From: Cyanobacteriota bacterium
GTDB taxonomy: Bacteria; Cyanobacteriota; Cyanobacteriia; Pseudanabaenales; Pseudanabaenaceae
NCBI GenBank assembly: GCA_025356295.1
Contig: JANXUJ010000039.1
Coordinates: 1 to 33,369, forward strand
Length of the DNA stretch: 33,369 nucleotides
Direction: 5' to 3'
In this document: positions 1 through 7,816 of the stretch, one piece after another
Layout: every line of letters starts with the position of its first letter
How positions within the stretch are numbered: the stretch's first letter is position 1
Position numbers and translations under genes: made by a program
Notes under the pieces: generated by a model
What the model saw: the letters and a program-made list of their open reading frames with translations, nothing else
What the model was told of the DNA's origin: nothing
Databases searched by the model: none

Positions 1-233
1 GTACTAAGTAGCAAGGATTTCTCTTTACTAGAATGCTTCAACACGTAGATAGTTATTCTTACTCACTTTTTAATTATACCAAAGAAAGACTAAAGGCAAT
101 AAATTGCCTCGCTCGTTTACCTCTCAGCGCTAAAGCACTGAGTTTCCCACTTACCGTATTATTTTTATGACAGTAAAGCTGATCGCTGTACTATTGTTCG
201 TACTATGTGTCGTTTGTCTGGATTTGAGTCTTT
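1..233. other. Intergenic region upstream of uppP
   Basis: No convincing gene is seen. Short inverted repeats occur around 97-110 (ggca/tgcc ends) and 124-143 (ctcag/ctgag ends). A 45-codon open frame at 33-170 starts with ATG, but it has no ribosome binding site and no recognisable product. The uppP promoter probably lies here; I could not fix its -35 and -10 boxes with confidence. Confidence 0.5.
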
Positions 234-1073
234 ATGGAATATTGGCAGGCTTTCGTTTTGGGGATTGTGCAAGGGCTAACTGAGTTTTTGCCGATCAGTA
301 GCTCGGCACATCTCAAGGTTGCCCATAAGCTTTTTGGGCAACCTGAAGGTTTATCCTTTGATGCGGTGATTCAGCTTGGTAGTATTGTGGCGGTTGTCAG
401 CTATTTTTGGAAAGACCTGAGTCACATCACACTTGGCACGATCGCCGCCATACAGCAAAAAAAATATAAATCCCATGATTTCAAGCTCGCTGTGGCGATC
501 GCTTTAGGGACGATTCCCGTGTTGTTTGGCGGCTTGTTGATTAAAGTATTTGTCAAAAACTATGACCAGTCCCCTTTGCGAAGTTTGACGGCGATCGCGA
601 TCGCCTCAATTGTGATGTCAAGCTTGCTAGCGCTAGCTGAAATATTTGGACAACGGAACAAAACCGAAAAGCGTGATTTTAAAAGAGTAAAAGTGATCGA
701 TGGGATTTTAATGGGGACAGCACAAGCTCTTGCGCTAATTCCAGGAGCTTCGCGATCTGGCTCGACTCTGACCGCAGGTTTATTTTTGGGTTTAGATCGA
801 GTCGCGGCGACAAGATTTTCTTTTCTCTTAGGTATTCCCGCGATCACGATCTCAGGCTTAGTTGAGTTGTTTGGAATTGTTAAAACTGGTTTTGGTGATG
901 TGGGGATCGGACAATTAGCGATCGGTACATTCTCATCAGTAATTTGTTCCTACTTAGCGATCACATGGCTGCTCAAGTTTTTTCAAACTCATACGACATG
1001 GGTATTTGTCGGCTATCGACTTGGTTTTGGTACATTGATTCTAACGAGTGTCGGACTAGGCTGGCTGAAATAA
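234..1073 (+). CDS. uppP: Undecaprenyl-diphosphatase UppP (BacA family)
   Basis: This integral membrane enzyme dephosphorylates undecaprenyl pyrophosphate to the monophosphate, recycling the lipid carrier used for peptidoglycan and other envelope polymers; overexpression gives bacitracin resistance in other bacteria. The 279-residue length is normal for the family. Two family signatures are visible: GIVQGLTEFLPISSSAH near residues 10-26, with the conserved Glu and Ser run, and PGASRSGST near residue 178, with the catalytic-site Arg. The rest is a series of hydrophobic helices. The first ATG is used because the conserved N-terminal helix begins a few residues after it. The gene is monocistronic: a strong intrinsic terminator starts immediately after the stop codon. 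Family assignment is certain; function is inferred from the family. Confidence 0.97.
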   Translation: MEYWQAFVLGIVQGLTEFLPISSSAHLKVAHKLFGQPEGLSFDAVIQLGSIVAVVSYFWKDLSHITLGTIAAIQQKKYKSHDFKLAVAIALGTIPVLFGGLLIKVFVKNYDQSPLRSLTAIAIASIVMSSLLALAEIFGQRNKTEKRDFKRVKVIDGILMGTAQALALIPGASRSGSTLTAGLFLGLDRVAATRFSFLLGIPAITISGLVELFGIVKTGFGDVGIGQLAIGTFSSVICSYLAITWLLKFFQTHTTWVFVGYRLGFGTLILTSVGLGWLK

Positions 1074-1115
1074 AAATCAGAAAAGGAACGCGAAGCGTTC
1101 CTTTTCTGATTTTTT
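1074..1115 (+). terminator. Intrinsic terminator of uppP
   Basis: A perfect 18-bp stem (1074-1091 with 1095-1112) closes on a GAA triloop and runs into a T tract. It begins one base after the uppP stop codon. The apex reads CGC-GAA-GCG, a pattern shared with several other hairpins in this window. Confidence 0.93.
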
Positions 1116-1214
1116 GGATTTTGATTTAAATAAATTTTTTCTTGGTAAAAAATTATTTAAGAATTTCCTGTATACTTACAGATCGCACGATCTTTCATGC
1201 TCGGATCGGGTTAT

Positions 1215-1242
1215 TTGAAAAATTGGCGAAACTAAATAATAC
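1215..1242 (+). promoter_or_regulatory. Candidate rplU promoter
   Basis: TTGAAA (1215-1220) and TAATAC (1237-1242) are separated by 16 bases and lie 45 bases upstream of the rplU start. A second possible -10, TATACT, is at 1171-1176 but has no good -35 partner. This is sequence resemblance only. Confidence 0.4.
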
Positions 1243-1287
1243 TAATTTCCCAATACCTGTACGGCATCTACTGAATATTTAAAAACC

Positions 1288-1617
1288 ATGAGTTACGCAA
1301 TCATTGAAACAGGCGGTAAGCAATATCGCGTCGAAGTCGGCAGATTTTATGACGTTGAGCTACTAGAAGCCGAAACAGACAGTAAATTGACTATTGACAA
1401 AGTTTTGTTTGTCAATATGGACGGTGACATTTCGATTGGTCAGCCTATGGTTGATAGCGCGAGCGTAGAAGTTACTGTAATGCGCCATCATAAGGCAAAA
1501 AAAGTAATTGTTTACAAAATGCGTCCTAAAAAGAAAACCCGCAGAAAGAATGGTCATCGTCAGCCTATGACGCGGATTATGGTTGAAGCGATCAACTTAA
1601 GCGGTGCAGCGGCTTAA
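1288..1617 (+). CDS. rplU: 50S ribosomal protein L21
   Basis: Structural protein of the large ribosomal subunit that binds 23S rRNA. The protein starts MSYAIIETGGKQYRVEVG, the classic L21 N-terminus, and carries the basic KMRPKKKTRRKNGHRQ stretch near residues 75-90 that includes the L21 signature. At 109 residues it is the usual length. It is followed after 79 bases by rpmA (L27), the order conserved in most bacteria. Between the two genes lies a hairpin with a T tract that could reduce read-through. The upstream region of about 170 bases is free of genes and probably holds the promoter and leader. Confidence 0.98.
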   Translation: MSYAIIETGGKQYRVEVGRFYDVELLEAETDSKLTIDKVLFVNMDGDISIGQPMVDSASVEVTVMRHHKAKKVIVYKMRPKKKTRRKNGHRQPMTRIMVEAINLSGAAA

Positions 1618-1621
1618 CTCC

Positions 1622-1666
1622 ATGCGAGTAGATAGCGCCAAGCGTTGTTGACTCGCATCATTTTTT
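1622..1666 (+). terminator. Hairpin with T tract between rplU and rpmA
   Basis: An 8-bp outer stem (1622-1629 with 1651-1658) encloses an inner stem of about 5 bp (agcgc/gcgtt), and T6 follows at 1661-1666. It has the form of an intrinsic terminator but sits inside the L21-L27 operon. It is more likely a partial terminator or RNA-processing site than a full stop, unless rpmA has its own promoter in the short gap. Confidence 0.6.
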
Positions 1667-1696
1667 GATTAGTACTTTTTAGAGGATACAAAACAA

Positions 1697-1993
1697 ATGG
1701 CACATAAGAAGGGTACGGGTAGTACAAGAAACGGTCGTGACTCTAACGCTAAGCGCCTCGGTGTAAAGCGTTATGGTGGTCAAGTCGTTAAGGCTGGCAG
1801 CATCATCGTTCGTCAACGCGGTACTAAGTTTCACCCAGGCAATAATGTTGGGCGTGGTAGCGATGACACTTTATATGCAACTGTTGATGGCGTTGTGACT
1901 TTTGAGCGTTTTGGTAAAACTCGCAAGAAAATTAGCGTTTATGCTCCTGTAATTGTAGAAGCTATAGAAATTACTGAAGCTGAAGTTGCCTAA
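1697..1993 (+). CDS. rpmA: 50S ribosomal protein L27
   Basis: Large-subunit ribosomal protein whose flexible N-terminus reaches towards the peptidyl transferase centre. The sequence starts [20 protein letters not shown], with the conserved AHKKG start and no cleavable N-terminal extension of the Firmicutes type. The signature [19 protein letters not shown] follows around residues 35-52. At 98 residues it is slightly longer than the E. coli protein because of an acidic C-terminal tail, as is common in cyanobacteria. AGAGG at 1681-1685 lies 11 bases before the ATG and is a possible ribosome binding site. A strong terminator follows the gene. Confidence 0.98.
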   Translation: MAHKKGTGSTRNGRDSNAKRLGVKRYGGQVVKAGSIIVRQRGTKFHPGNNVGRGSDDTLYATVDGVVTFERFGKTRKKISVYAPVIVEAIEITEAEVA

Positions 1994-2025
1994 AAAATAG
2001 ATAGAGCTTTGCTCTTGATCTCAAA

Positions 2026-2068
2026 CAAAACAGAAAAAGCCTCGCAATTCGAGGCTTTTTCTGTTTTG
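2026..2068. terminator. Bidirectional terminator after rpmA
   Basis: A perfect 19-bp inverted repeat (2026-2044 with 2050-2068) has a 5-base loop and A/T-rich outer arms. It lies between the convergent rpmA and receiver-protein genes, so it can terminate transcription from both sides. Confidence 0.9.
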
Positions 2069-2087
2069 TGTTGCTTAGCTAAAAATA

Positions 2088-2519
2088 TTAGCTCGCACTA
2101 GAATTATTTTTAATAGATTCGTATCTTTGCAAAATATCTTTGAGTCTGTTGATCGCAACTGGTTTACTGATGTAGTCATTCATACCTGCTTTACGACAAT
2201 CATATTGAGCGTCATCGGTGGCGTTGGCGGTCATAGCAATGATCGTGATCGGAGCAAGTTGTGACTCTGTTTCTTGATGACGAATATATTGAGTGGCAGC
2301 TAAACCATCCATTTCAGGCATTTGCATATCCATTAAGATCAGATCATAAGATTTGCTGGTGATCGCTTTAATAGCTTCCTGTCCATTGTTAACCACATCC
2401 GCTTGATAGCCTAAGAGCTTTAGCACTCGCATAGCAACTTTTTGATTGACAGGATTATCCTCAGCCAACAATATGCTGAAATTGGATGAACGCGGAGCGA
2501 TATGTCCTGAACTGTCCAT
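2088..2519 (-). CDS. Stand-alone response regulator receiver protein
   Basis: A single CheY-like receiver domain of 143 residues with no output domain. The phosphorylation machinery is intact: acidic pair E20/D21 in ILLAEDNPVNQ, phospho-acceptor D64 in LILMDMQMPEMDG, the Thr of MTANA and the Lys of SKP. The EDNPVNQKVA style is typical of receivers at the C-terminus of hybrid histidine kinases rather than of DNA-binding regulators. This could therefore be a receiver separated from such a kinase, acting in a phosphorelay. The start is taken at ATG 2519; a TTG at 2549 would add ten residues with no clear function. It lies 73 bases downstream of gatC on the same strand. The partner kinase is unknown. 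Confidence 0.9.
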   Translation of the reverse strand: MDSSGHIAPRSSNFSILLAEDNPVNQKVAMRVLKLLGYQADVVNNGQEAIKAITSKSYDLILMDMQMPEMDGLAATQYIRHQETESQLAPITIIAMTANATDDAQYDCRKAGMNDYISKPVAINRLKDILQRYESIKNNSSAS

Positions 2520-2592
2520 AATTGAATGAAGGTGATAAAGTTTTGGCAAATCTCACTTTAATGAATATAAACCAAATTATTAACAATTCTAT

Positions 2593-2883
2593 TTAGCCCA
2601 TTATTTGTGGAACTCGGAAAAAGTCTTCTTCGCGATCAGGAGCGCAGTTGAGTAGTACCTCGCGATCGCCAAATGGCTGCAATATGTCAGGACGAGTGAT
2701 ATTAACCGTGTTAACGGCTCTGGTCGTTGGTTCGACTCCTTCTAGAAAGGGATCGAGTTCGTTTAGCTGTTGGAAATAGTCCAAAATGCTATCTAGTTGC
2801 TTAGTGAAAGAAATTTCTTCAGCTTCAGTTAGTTGGAGCCGACCTAAACGACCGACATGGCGAACTTGTTCTCTGTCAATCAT
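2593..2883 (-). CDS. gatC: Glutamyl-tRNA(Gln)/aspartyl-tRNA(Asn) amidotransferase subunit C
   Basis: Small subunit of the GatCAB amidotransferase, which converts Glu-tRNA(Gln) (and Asp-tRNA(Asn) in some species) to the amidated forms; GatC stabilises the GatA-GatB pair. The 96-residue protein starts MIDREQVRHVGRLGRLQL, followed by the LDxIL helix, and ends with the RExxxxFxVPQIMG tail typical of GatC. ATG 2883 matches the usual family start. gatA and gatB are not in this window, which is normal for cyanobacteria where the three genes are scattered. ycf3 is 42 bases upstream on the same strand, so the two may be co-transcribed. Confidence 0.96.
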   Translation of the reverse strand: MIDREQVRHVGRLGRLQLTEAEEISFTKQLDSILDYFQQLNELDPFLEGVEPTTRAVNTVNITRPDILQPFGDREVLLNCAPDREEDFFRVPQIMG

Positions 2884-2925
2884 GATGTTTTTATAATTTT
2901 ATAAACTTTGATGTTGGGTTAAATT

Positions 2926-3438
2926 CTAAAAGAAAAGATTGATGTCGGCTCGACCTGTGGTTTTGAGCCAGTTTTGAGCTTCGATGTAGTTGTTCGGCGC
3001 TAGTCGGATCGCTCTTACCCAATGCTCGGAAGCAACGTTGAAATATTCTTCAGCCTGCTCTTCATCTTGAGCGTTTTCGCCTTTGTGGTGATAGATCACA
3101 GCGACATTGTTTAGGGCTTGTGGCATCCGAGGATTGAGGTCAATCGCTTGCTCATAAAATTCCAGAGCTTTGTCGTGATCGCCATTGCTAGCATGAATCA
3201 AACCCATGTTGTAATATACATAGCTGCGATCGTAAGTATTTTCCTCAAGTTTGAGAGCTTCTTCGTAGTTAGCTAGTGCTTCAGCATATTCGCCATCTCC
3301 TTGAGCAGACATGCCATCACGGTAGTAGGCAAATGCTTCTTTTTCTTTCTGACTCGCAGGGAAAAGTTTTAAAATCGTGTCAGCAATAACGGTAAAGGTC
3401 TGGTCAACGAAGTTGTCATTACGTTGCGATCTAGGCAT
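2926..3438 (-). CDS. ycf3: Photosystem I assembly protein Ycf3
   Basis: Thylakoid-associated chaperone needed for assembly of the PSI reaction-centre subunits. The 170-residue protein starts [20 protein letters not shown], the typical Ycf3 N-terminus. It then has three tetratricopeptide repeats, roughly residues 36-68, 73-106 and 121-154, with the pattern [28 protein letters not shown] and [14 protein letters not shown]. Length and order match cyanobacterial and plastid Ycf3. It lies upstream of gatC on the same strand. Two PSI subunit genes (psaL, psaI) occur at the other end of the window but are not in the same operon. Confidence 0.96.
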   Translation of the reverse strand: MPRSQRNDNFVDQTFTVIADTILKLFPASQKEKEAFAYYRDGMSAQGDGEYAEALANYEEALKLEENTYDRSYVYYNMGLIHASNGDHDKALEFYEQAIDLNPRMPQALNNVAVIYHHKGENAQDEEQAEEYFNVASEHWVRAIRLAPNNYIEAQNWLKTTGRADINLFF

Positions 3439-3493
3439 AGTTCTTTATAAATTTGCAATGAATTTGCAGTCAGTTGTTAACAGCATATCAAAG

Positions 3494-3528
3494 AAAGCAA
3501 AGGCGGCGTGAAGCGCAGCTGTTGCTTT
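3494..3528 (-). terminator. Probable terminator of the ABC-2 permease gene
   Basis: A 7-bp stem (3494-3500 with 3522-3528) has a 21-base loop that can form further pairs. It lies just past the stop codon of the permease and is followed on the minus strand by a T-rich stretch. It is weaker than the other terminators in the window. Confidence 0.5.
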
Positions 3529-3533
3529 TAAGT

Positions 3534-4316
3534 TTAGCTAGAGGCACTGGTATAAAATCTCAGTGCAAAGCGCCAAAATTGATTTGAGGCATAGAGCAAA
3601 GCGATCGCTAAAAGCATCGAGCCAATGATCCAAACTGGTTCACTACGTCCTAATAGAGTCTCAGCAGGCACAGTGGTTAAAAAAGCGATTGGCACAATGA
3701 AAGTAAAAAAGAAACGATAGGAAGCGGGATAGGCTGCCATCGGATATCGACCTGCTTCCATCAGACCACGCAAAATTTCCGTAACATTATAAATTTTTAC
3801 AAACCAGATGCTAGTTGCGCCCAACATAAACCAAATGCTGTAGAGACTGATCAAACCAAAGCCTAAAGGGAGCAGGCTCAAAAGATAATTGCTAAATCCC
3901 AATCCCAGTTTGCTACCTGCGTATACCAATAGACCACAGCCAAAAAATATATTAGGAAATCCCCAAGGTGAAACCACTCTTGCTGAAAGCCAAAATTGAC
4001 TACTGATCGGTTTTAAAAGTACAAAATCTAATGTTCCTTTTTGAACATGTTCCACAATTTTGCTTAAGTTGGGAGCTAGAAATGTACTTGCAAAGCCATC
4101 TAAGATCGTAAATATACCAACTACAATGAGCGCTTCTTCCCACTTCCAACCTGCAAAAGTGTAGCCAGTGCGATAAAACAGAAACAACCCAAATAAACTT
4201 CCTGCCAAGTTGCCAATGCTGCTTAGGGCGGCGATCGCAAAGTTAATCCGATATTCGAGTTCGGCAGCGATCGCAGTTGACCAAAAAAGCTGCAATGCAC
4301 TGAAATATCTGCTCAT
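3534..4316 (-). CDS. ABC-2 type transporter permease (DUF990-like)
   Basis: Membrane subunit of an ABC exporter, 260 residues with about six hydrophobic helices. The N-terminal FWSTAIAAELEYRINFAIA and the central KGTLDFVLLKPIS segment are characteristic of the ABC2_membrane_6 (DUF990) family, whose members are usually encoded as pairs of permeases plus an ATPase. Neither the ATPase nor a second permease is next to it here, so the partners must be encoded elsewhere. The substrate is unknown. The flanking genes on the same strand (an RRM protein upstream, ycf3 downstream) give no functional hint. Family assignment is from sequence pattern; subunit composition is inferred. Confidence 0.85.
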   Translation of the reverse strand: MSRYFSALQLFWSTAIAAELEYRINFAIAALSSIGNLAGSLFGLFLFYRTGYTFAGWKWEEALIVVGIFTILDGFASTFLAPNLSKIVEHVQKGTLDFVLLKPISSQFWLSARVVSPWGFPNIFFGCGLLVYAGSKLGLGFSNYLLSLLPLGFGLISLYSIWFMLGATSIWFVKIYNVTEILRGLMEAGRYPMAAYPASYRFFFTFIVPIAFLTTVPAETLLGRSEPVWIIGSMLLAIALLYASNQFWRFALRFYTSASS

Positions 4317-4343
4317 AGGCTTTTAAATTAGAATTCTTACGAT

Positions 4344-4386
4344 CAGACTAGGAAAAGCGGCACATCGCGCTGCCCTTCCTAGTCTG
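4344..4386 (-). terminator. Hairpin after the RNA-binding protein gene
   Basis: An 11-bp perfect stem (4344-4354 with 4376-4386) lies 4 bases past the rbp stop codon. There is no T tract on the minus strand, so it may act as a 3' stabilising or processing hairpin rather than a classical terminator. Confidence 0.5.
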
Positions 4387-4390
4387 AAAA

Positions 4391-4681
4391 TTAGGCGTAA
4401 CCACCACGTCCTTTAGAAGGACGATCGTCAGTACGTTCACCACGAGGCTTAGCCTTGTTAACGCGCAGAGTTCGTCCCATCCATTCGGCTTCATTTAGCG
4501 CCGCGATCGCCGCTTCTTCTTGAGCATCGTCTTCCATATCTACAAAGGCGAAGCCCCGAACCCGACCTGTTTCTTGGTCAGTAGGCAACTGCACACGCTT
4601 AACCGTGCCGTAGTCTGAAAAGACGCTTGATAAGTCGTCCTTAGCAGCTTGATAAGACAAATTTCCAACGTAAATAGTCAC
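4391..4681 (-). CDS. RRM-type RNA-binding protein (cyanobacterial Rbp)
   Basis: Small cytoplasmic RNA-binding protein with one RNA recognition motif. RNP2 is IYVGNL at residues 3-8 and RNP1 is RGFAFVDM near residues 42-49. The C-terminal tail is short, basic and Gly/Arg-rich, as in cyanobacterial cold-inducible Rbp proteins. The start is a GTG at 4681: it places the RNP2 strand at the expected distance, and no in-frame ATG precedes it. The region upstream is long (278 bases to secD on the other strand), consistent with the long regulatory leaders of this family, but no specific element was identified. Homologues are linked to cold response and to mRNA localisation near thylakoids; a role here is inferred. 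Confidence 0.93.
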   Translation of the reverse strand: MTIYVGNLSYQAAKDDLSSVFSDYGTVKRVQLPTDQETGRVRGFAFVDMEDDAQEEAAIAALNEAEWMGRTLRVNKAKPRGERTDDRPSKGRGGYA

Positions 4682-4858
4682 AGTCAGTTCACTCCAGAAA
4701 AGAGATCGATAAAATAATTCAGCCAGTCTTCGGAACAGACTCGCTCGATATGAAATCTCACAAATCCAACCTAAAATTTCAGCTTCGATATAGTTTACCG
4801 TTTACGCGCAACAATTTGCGTAGGCTGTATTACAAAGCAGCGAAACAAAGCAACCAAA

Positions 4859-4917
4859 CAAAGCCAAAATCTATGCCTTCCGCTATGCGGACGGTATATA
4901 TTTTGGCTTTGTTTTTT
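4859..4917 (+). terminator. Terminator-like hairpin in the secD leader
   Basis: Outer arms of 12 bp (4859-4870 with 4900-4911) continue inwards through an imperfect stem to the apex CCGC-TAT-GCGG. T6 follows the 3' arm at 4912-4917, giving a complete intrinsic terminator on the plus strand. It ends about 43 bases before the annotated secD start. It could end a small RNA made from 4690-4917 or attenuate secDF. The 67-codon open frame across it (4750-4953) looks spurious. Confidence 0.7.
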
Positions 4918-4959
4918 AATTATGATGAGGTACTTATAGGTAGTGAGTTATGATGGCAG

Positions 4960-6501
4960 ATGTCAAAAATTTCATCCTTTCACTCTGGCTATACCAAAAA
5001 GTTCTCAAAAAATATGGGTAAACAAAGCCGCCTGCTTGCCTTTGTATTGGCAGTCTTATTAGGGGCTGTGTATCTAATCGTTAGTCATCCGCCTAAGTTA
5101 GGTTTAGACCTGCGAGGTGGCGCACAGCTTACACTCCAAGCAAAAATCAATCCTGAACAAGGTATTAATGAAATTACGCCGCGCATCATGGAAACTGCCA
5201 AGTTTGTGGTGGAACAGCGTATCAATGGCTTAGGGGTTTCCGAAGCAACGATTTTGCTGTCAGGAAATAATCAACTGGTCGTGCAGTTACCCGGGGTCAA
5301 TGATCCTGCTCAAGCTGAGCGTGTGATCGGGACAACTGCCCAGCTTGATTTTCGGAAGCTCAAGAAAGATGCCCAAAGTGAACTAGGAGCAAGAGCTAAA
5401 ATCTTACAGGCGGCGGCGATTCAGCGCGAGATACTCAAGAACAGTGATGATAAAAAGGCGATCGCGGAAAGTGAAGCGAATTATAAAAAAAGTGTTGATG
5501 CGATCGCAGGAATTTTTGAGCGCACAGGCTTAACGGGCAATCTGCTCAAAGATGCAGTCGCCTCACCAACAGGCAATGGTCCTGACTCTTGGCAAGTAGC
5601 GATCGCCTTCGATGACAAAGGCGGTGATCTATTTGCAAAAACCACTGGCGAAATCGGTGGGACTGGTCGCGTTTTAGGGATTTTCTTAGATGACAAATTA
5701 ATTAGTTCTCCATCAGTTGGTCCCGAATTTCAAGGTAAAGGCATTACAGGAAATCGCGCCGTAATCACAGGCAACTTTACGCTCGACTCCGCTACTGAAC
5801 TAGCATTGCAGTTACGCGCAGGAGCCTTACCCGTACCTGTAGAAATTGTCGAAAATCGCACTGTCGGCGCAAGCCTCGGTGCAGAGAGCATTCTTAGTAG
5901 TATTTATGCTGGCGTGGCAGGTTTATTGCTAGTTTTAGTTTTCATGGTGCTTTATTACCGCATCTTGGGTGTGGTTGCCGATATTGCCCTGATTACCTAT
6001 GCCGTGATTACCTTTGCTTCGTTTAGTGTGTTAGGCGTGGTGCTGACTTTACCTGGGATTGCAGGATTTATCCTCAGTATTGGTATTGCGGTTGATGCTA
6101 ACGTGCTGATTTTTGAACGCACTAAAGAAGAATTAAATTCTGGACGGACACTTTATAAGTCAGTGGAAGCAGGTTTTTATCGCGCATGGTCAAGTATTCT
6201 CGATAGTCATGTCACTACCCTAATTTCTTGCTTCGCCTTGTTTTGGCTTGGTTCAGGATTTGTAAAAGGATTTGCAGTTACTCTTGGCGTTGGCGTGCTA
6301 GTCAGTGTATTTACAGCAGTTACCCTGAGTCGCTCGCTAATGCTGGCGATGATTAGCAATCCTAACTTCCGTAAGCCAGAGTATTACGGCGTGAAGGCTT
6401 TTGGCAAAATCTCAATGGTGACGGCTGAAGCAGCTACTGAAGGCAAATCAAATGATCTTAAAAATGATCTGAAAAAAGATAATACAGGTGCAGTCTTATG
6501 A
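4960..6501 (+). CDS. secD: Protein translocase subunit SecD
   Basis: Membrane subunit of the Sec translocon accessory complex SecDF, which uses the proton gradient to help pull proteins across the plasma and thylakoid membranes. Visible features: first transmembrane helix near residues 24-42, the GLDLRGGAQLTLQ motif, the RINGLGVSEATI segment of the periplasmic P1 domain, and a C-terminal block of about five helices with GIAVDANVLIFERTKEEL. An alternative start at ATG 5014 (MGKQSRLLAF, 495 residues) looks closer to other cyanobacterial SecD N-termini. The 18 extra residues are rich in Ser and Lys and may not be translated. secF overlaps the stop by 4 bases. Confidence 0.95.
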   Translation: MSKISSFHSGYTKKFSKNMGKQSRLLAFVLAVLLGAVYLIVSHPPKLGLDLRGGAQLTLQAKINPEQGINEITPRIMETAKFVVEQRINGLGVSEATILLSGNNQLVVQLPGVNDPAQAERVIGTTAQLDFRKLKKDAQSELGARAKILQAAAIQREILKNSDDKKAIAESEANYKKSVDAIAGIFERTGLTGNLLKDAVASPTGNGPDSWQVAIAFDDKGGDLFAKTTGEIGGTGRVLGIFLDDKLISSPSVGPEFQGKGITGNRAVITGNFTLDSATELALQLRAGALPVPVEIVENRTVGASLGAESILSSIYAGVAGLLLVLVFMVLYYRILGVVADIALITYAVITFASFSVLGVVLTLPGIAGFILSIGIAVDANVLIFERTKEELNSGRTLYKSVEAGFYRAWSSILDSHVTTLISCFALFWLGSGFVKGFAVTLGVGVLVSVFTAVTLSRSLMLAMISNPNFRKPEYYGVKAFGKISMVTAEAATEGKSNDLKNDLKKDNTGAVL

Positions 6502-7460
6502 AGTTAGATGTAATCAAAAATGCTGGTCGTTACATCACGATTTCGACAGCGGTTATTTTGGTGGGAATTGTGGCGATGGTGTTGTCTTTTCAGCAATTAG
6601 GCTCACCCTTACGATTGGGAATTGACTTTACAGGTGGCTCTAGCGTCACGCTAGGATTGGTTTGCAATAATGGCAATTGCGGCAAACCAATTGATATCGC
6701 GGTCGTGCGTCAAGCAGTAGAAAGTAAAGGTTTTACAAATAGTGTAGTTCAATCAGTTGAGGGTAAAGACCTTAAAGGCGTATCAGTACGCACATCCCAT
6801 CTCTCAACTGAGGAGCGCGAAAAGTTGAAGGGCGCACTAACAGAGTCTCTGAAACAATATGGTGAAGTCGATCCTAAAAAATCACAGATTGATGAAGTGG
6901 GACCAGCGATCGGACAGCAGGGACTCAGTAATGGGCTGCTTGCCCTAGCACTATCTTTTGCAGGCATTGCTATTTATTTAGCGTTTCGGTTTCAGCCAGA
7001 TTACGCAGTCTTTGCGATTATTGCTTTATTTCACGATATTCTCGTTACGGCGGGGGTATTTTCTATACTTGGACTAGCTTACGGTATCGAGATTGACAGT
7101 TTGTTTATTGTGGCAATGTTGACTATCTGTGGCTTTTCAGTCAATGACACGGTAGTCATCTACGATCGCATCCGTGAAAATGTGAAACTTGATGCTGGCG
7201 CGACTAATTTTAACGATTTAGTTAATGCTTCGGTCAATCAAACTCTGACGCGATCAATCAACACCACTCTCACGGCAACTTTACCACTTGTCGCTATCTT
7301 CTTCTTTGGTGGTGCGACCCTAAGATTTTTTGCGCTCGCATTGATTATCGGATTTCTATCTGGAGTTTATTCCAGCATTTTCAACGCTGGTATTTTGCTA
7401 GCTTGGTGGCGCAGTCGCCAAACTTCTACACCTAGCCAACCTCCCTTAGAATCTACCTAA
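6498..7460 (+). CDS. secF: Protein translocase subunit SecF
   Basis: Partner of SecD in the SecDF complex. The 320-residue protein has an N-terminal helix, the GIDFTGGSSVTLG motif near residue 36, the DEVGPAIGQQ segment before the second helix, and the C-terminal membrane block with SVNDTVVIYDRIREN. It carries a two-Cys insert, VCNNGNCG, near residues 50-58 of the periplasmic loop, which could form a disulfide. The ATG overlaps the secD stop (ATGA), implying translational coupling. A long hairpin without a T tract follows the stop codon. Confidence 0.96.
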   Translation: MKLDVIKNAGRYITISTAVILVGIVAMVLSFQQLGSPLRLGIDFTGGSSVTLGLVCNNGNCGKPIDIAVVRQAVESKGFTNSVVQSVEGKDLKGVSVRTSHLSTEEREKLKGALTESLKQYGEVDPKKSQIDEVGPAIGQQGLSNGLLALALSFAGIAIYLAFRFQPDYAVFAIIALFHDILVTAGVFSILGLAYGIEIDSLFIVAMLTICGFSVNDTVVIYDRIRENVKLDAGATNFNDLVNASVNQTLTRSINTTLTATLPLVAIFFFGGATLRFFALALIIGFLSGVYSSIFNAGILLAWWRSRQTSTPSQPPLEST

Positions 7461-7496
7461 TCATAAGGGCGGCGCTATGCGCCGCTCTTATGATTA
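7458..7496. repeat. Long hairpin after secF
   Basis: An 18-bp stem with one G-T pair (7458-7475 with 7479-7496) closes on a TAT triloop with the apex GGCGC-TAT-GCGCC. It overlaps the secF stop codon. No T run follows, so it is not a typical intrinsic terminator. It shares its 9-base core CGCTATGCG with three other sites in the window. Confidence 0.85.
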
Positions 7497-7531
7497 GAGG
7501 TATTATGTGAGTAAGTCTTGGGAATATCACT

Positions 7532-7816
7532 ATGACTATTACAACAATCCGTAATCTCACTCCACCTCTATTAGTAATTGAAGTTGTCAGCGCTGATTAT
7601 CGTAATGTTGATCGCCAAGAAAAATGGAAAGAATATCAACGGATTGGCATATTTGAATATTGGATTGTTGATGCAGCACTTGCGCTAATTTCAGTATTGT
7701 ATATGGTGAATGGAGTCTATCAAGAAACTGTTTTTCATTTAGGCGATCGCATTATTTCGCCGACATTTGTTGATGCAGAGCTTACGGTTGATGATGTTTT
7801 AAACGCAGATATATGA
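7532..7816 (+). pseudogene. Truncated Uma2-family (DUF820) protein, C-terminal half
   Basis: The 94-residue product matches only the second half of the Uma2/DUF820 family, proteins of about 190 residues with a PD-(D/E)XK nuclease-like fold that are extremely abundant in cyanobacteria. Visible are the core PPLLVIEVVSADYRN, the EKWKEYQRIGIFEYWIVD block and the C-terminal GDRIISPTF segment. The N-terminal half with the first conserved acidic site is absent. Only 35 bases separate the ATG from the hairpin behind secF, so the missing part was probably lost by deletion. The open frame is intact and overlaps the next gene by ATGA, so a short product may still be made. Original function in this family is not established. 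Confidence 0.75.

Noticed and set aside
33..170. 45-codon open frame before uppP
   Set aside because: No ribosome binding site and no recognisable protein; short frames of this length are expected by chance.
4750..4953. 67-codon open frame upstream of secD
   Set aside because: It runs through the terminator hairpin, has no recognisable domain, and its composition follows the AT-rich repeats rather than coding sequence.
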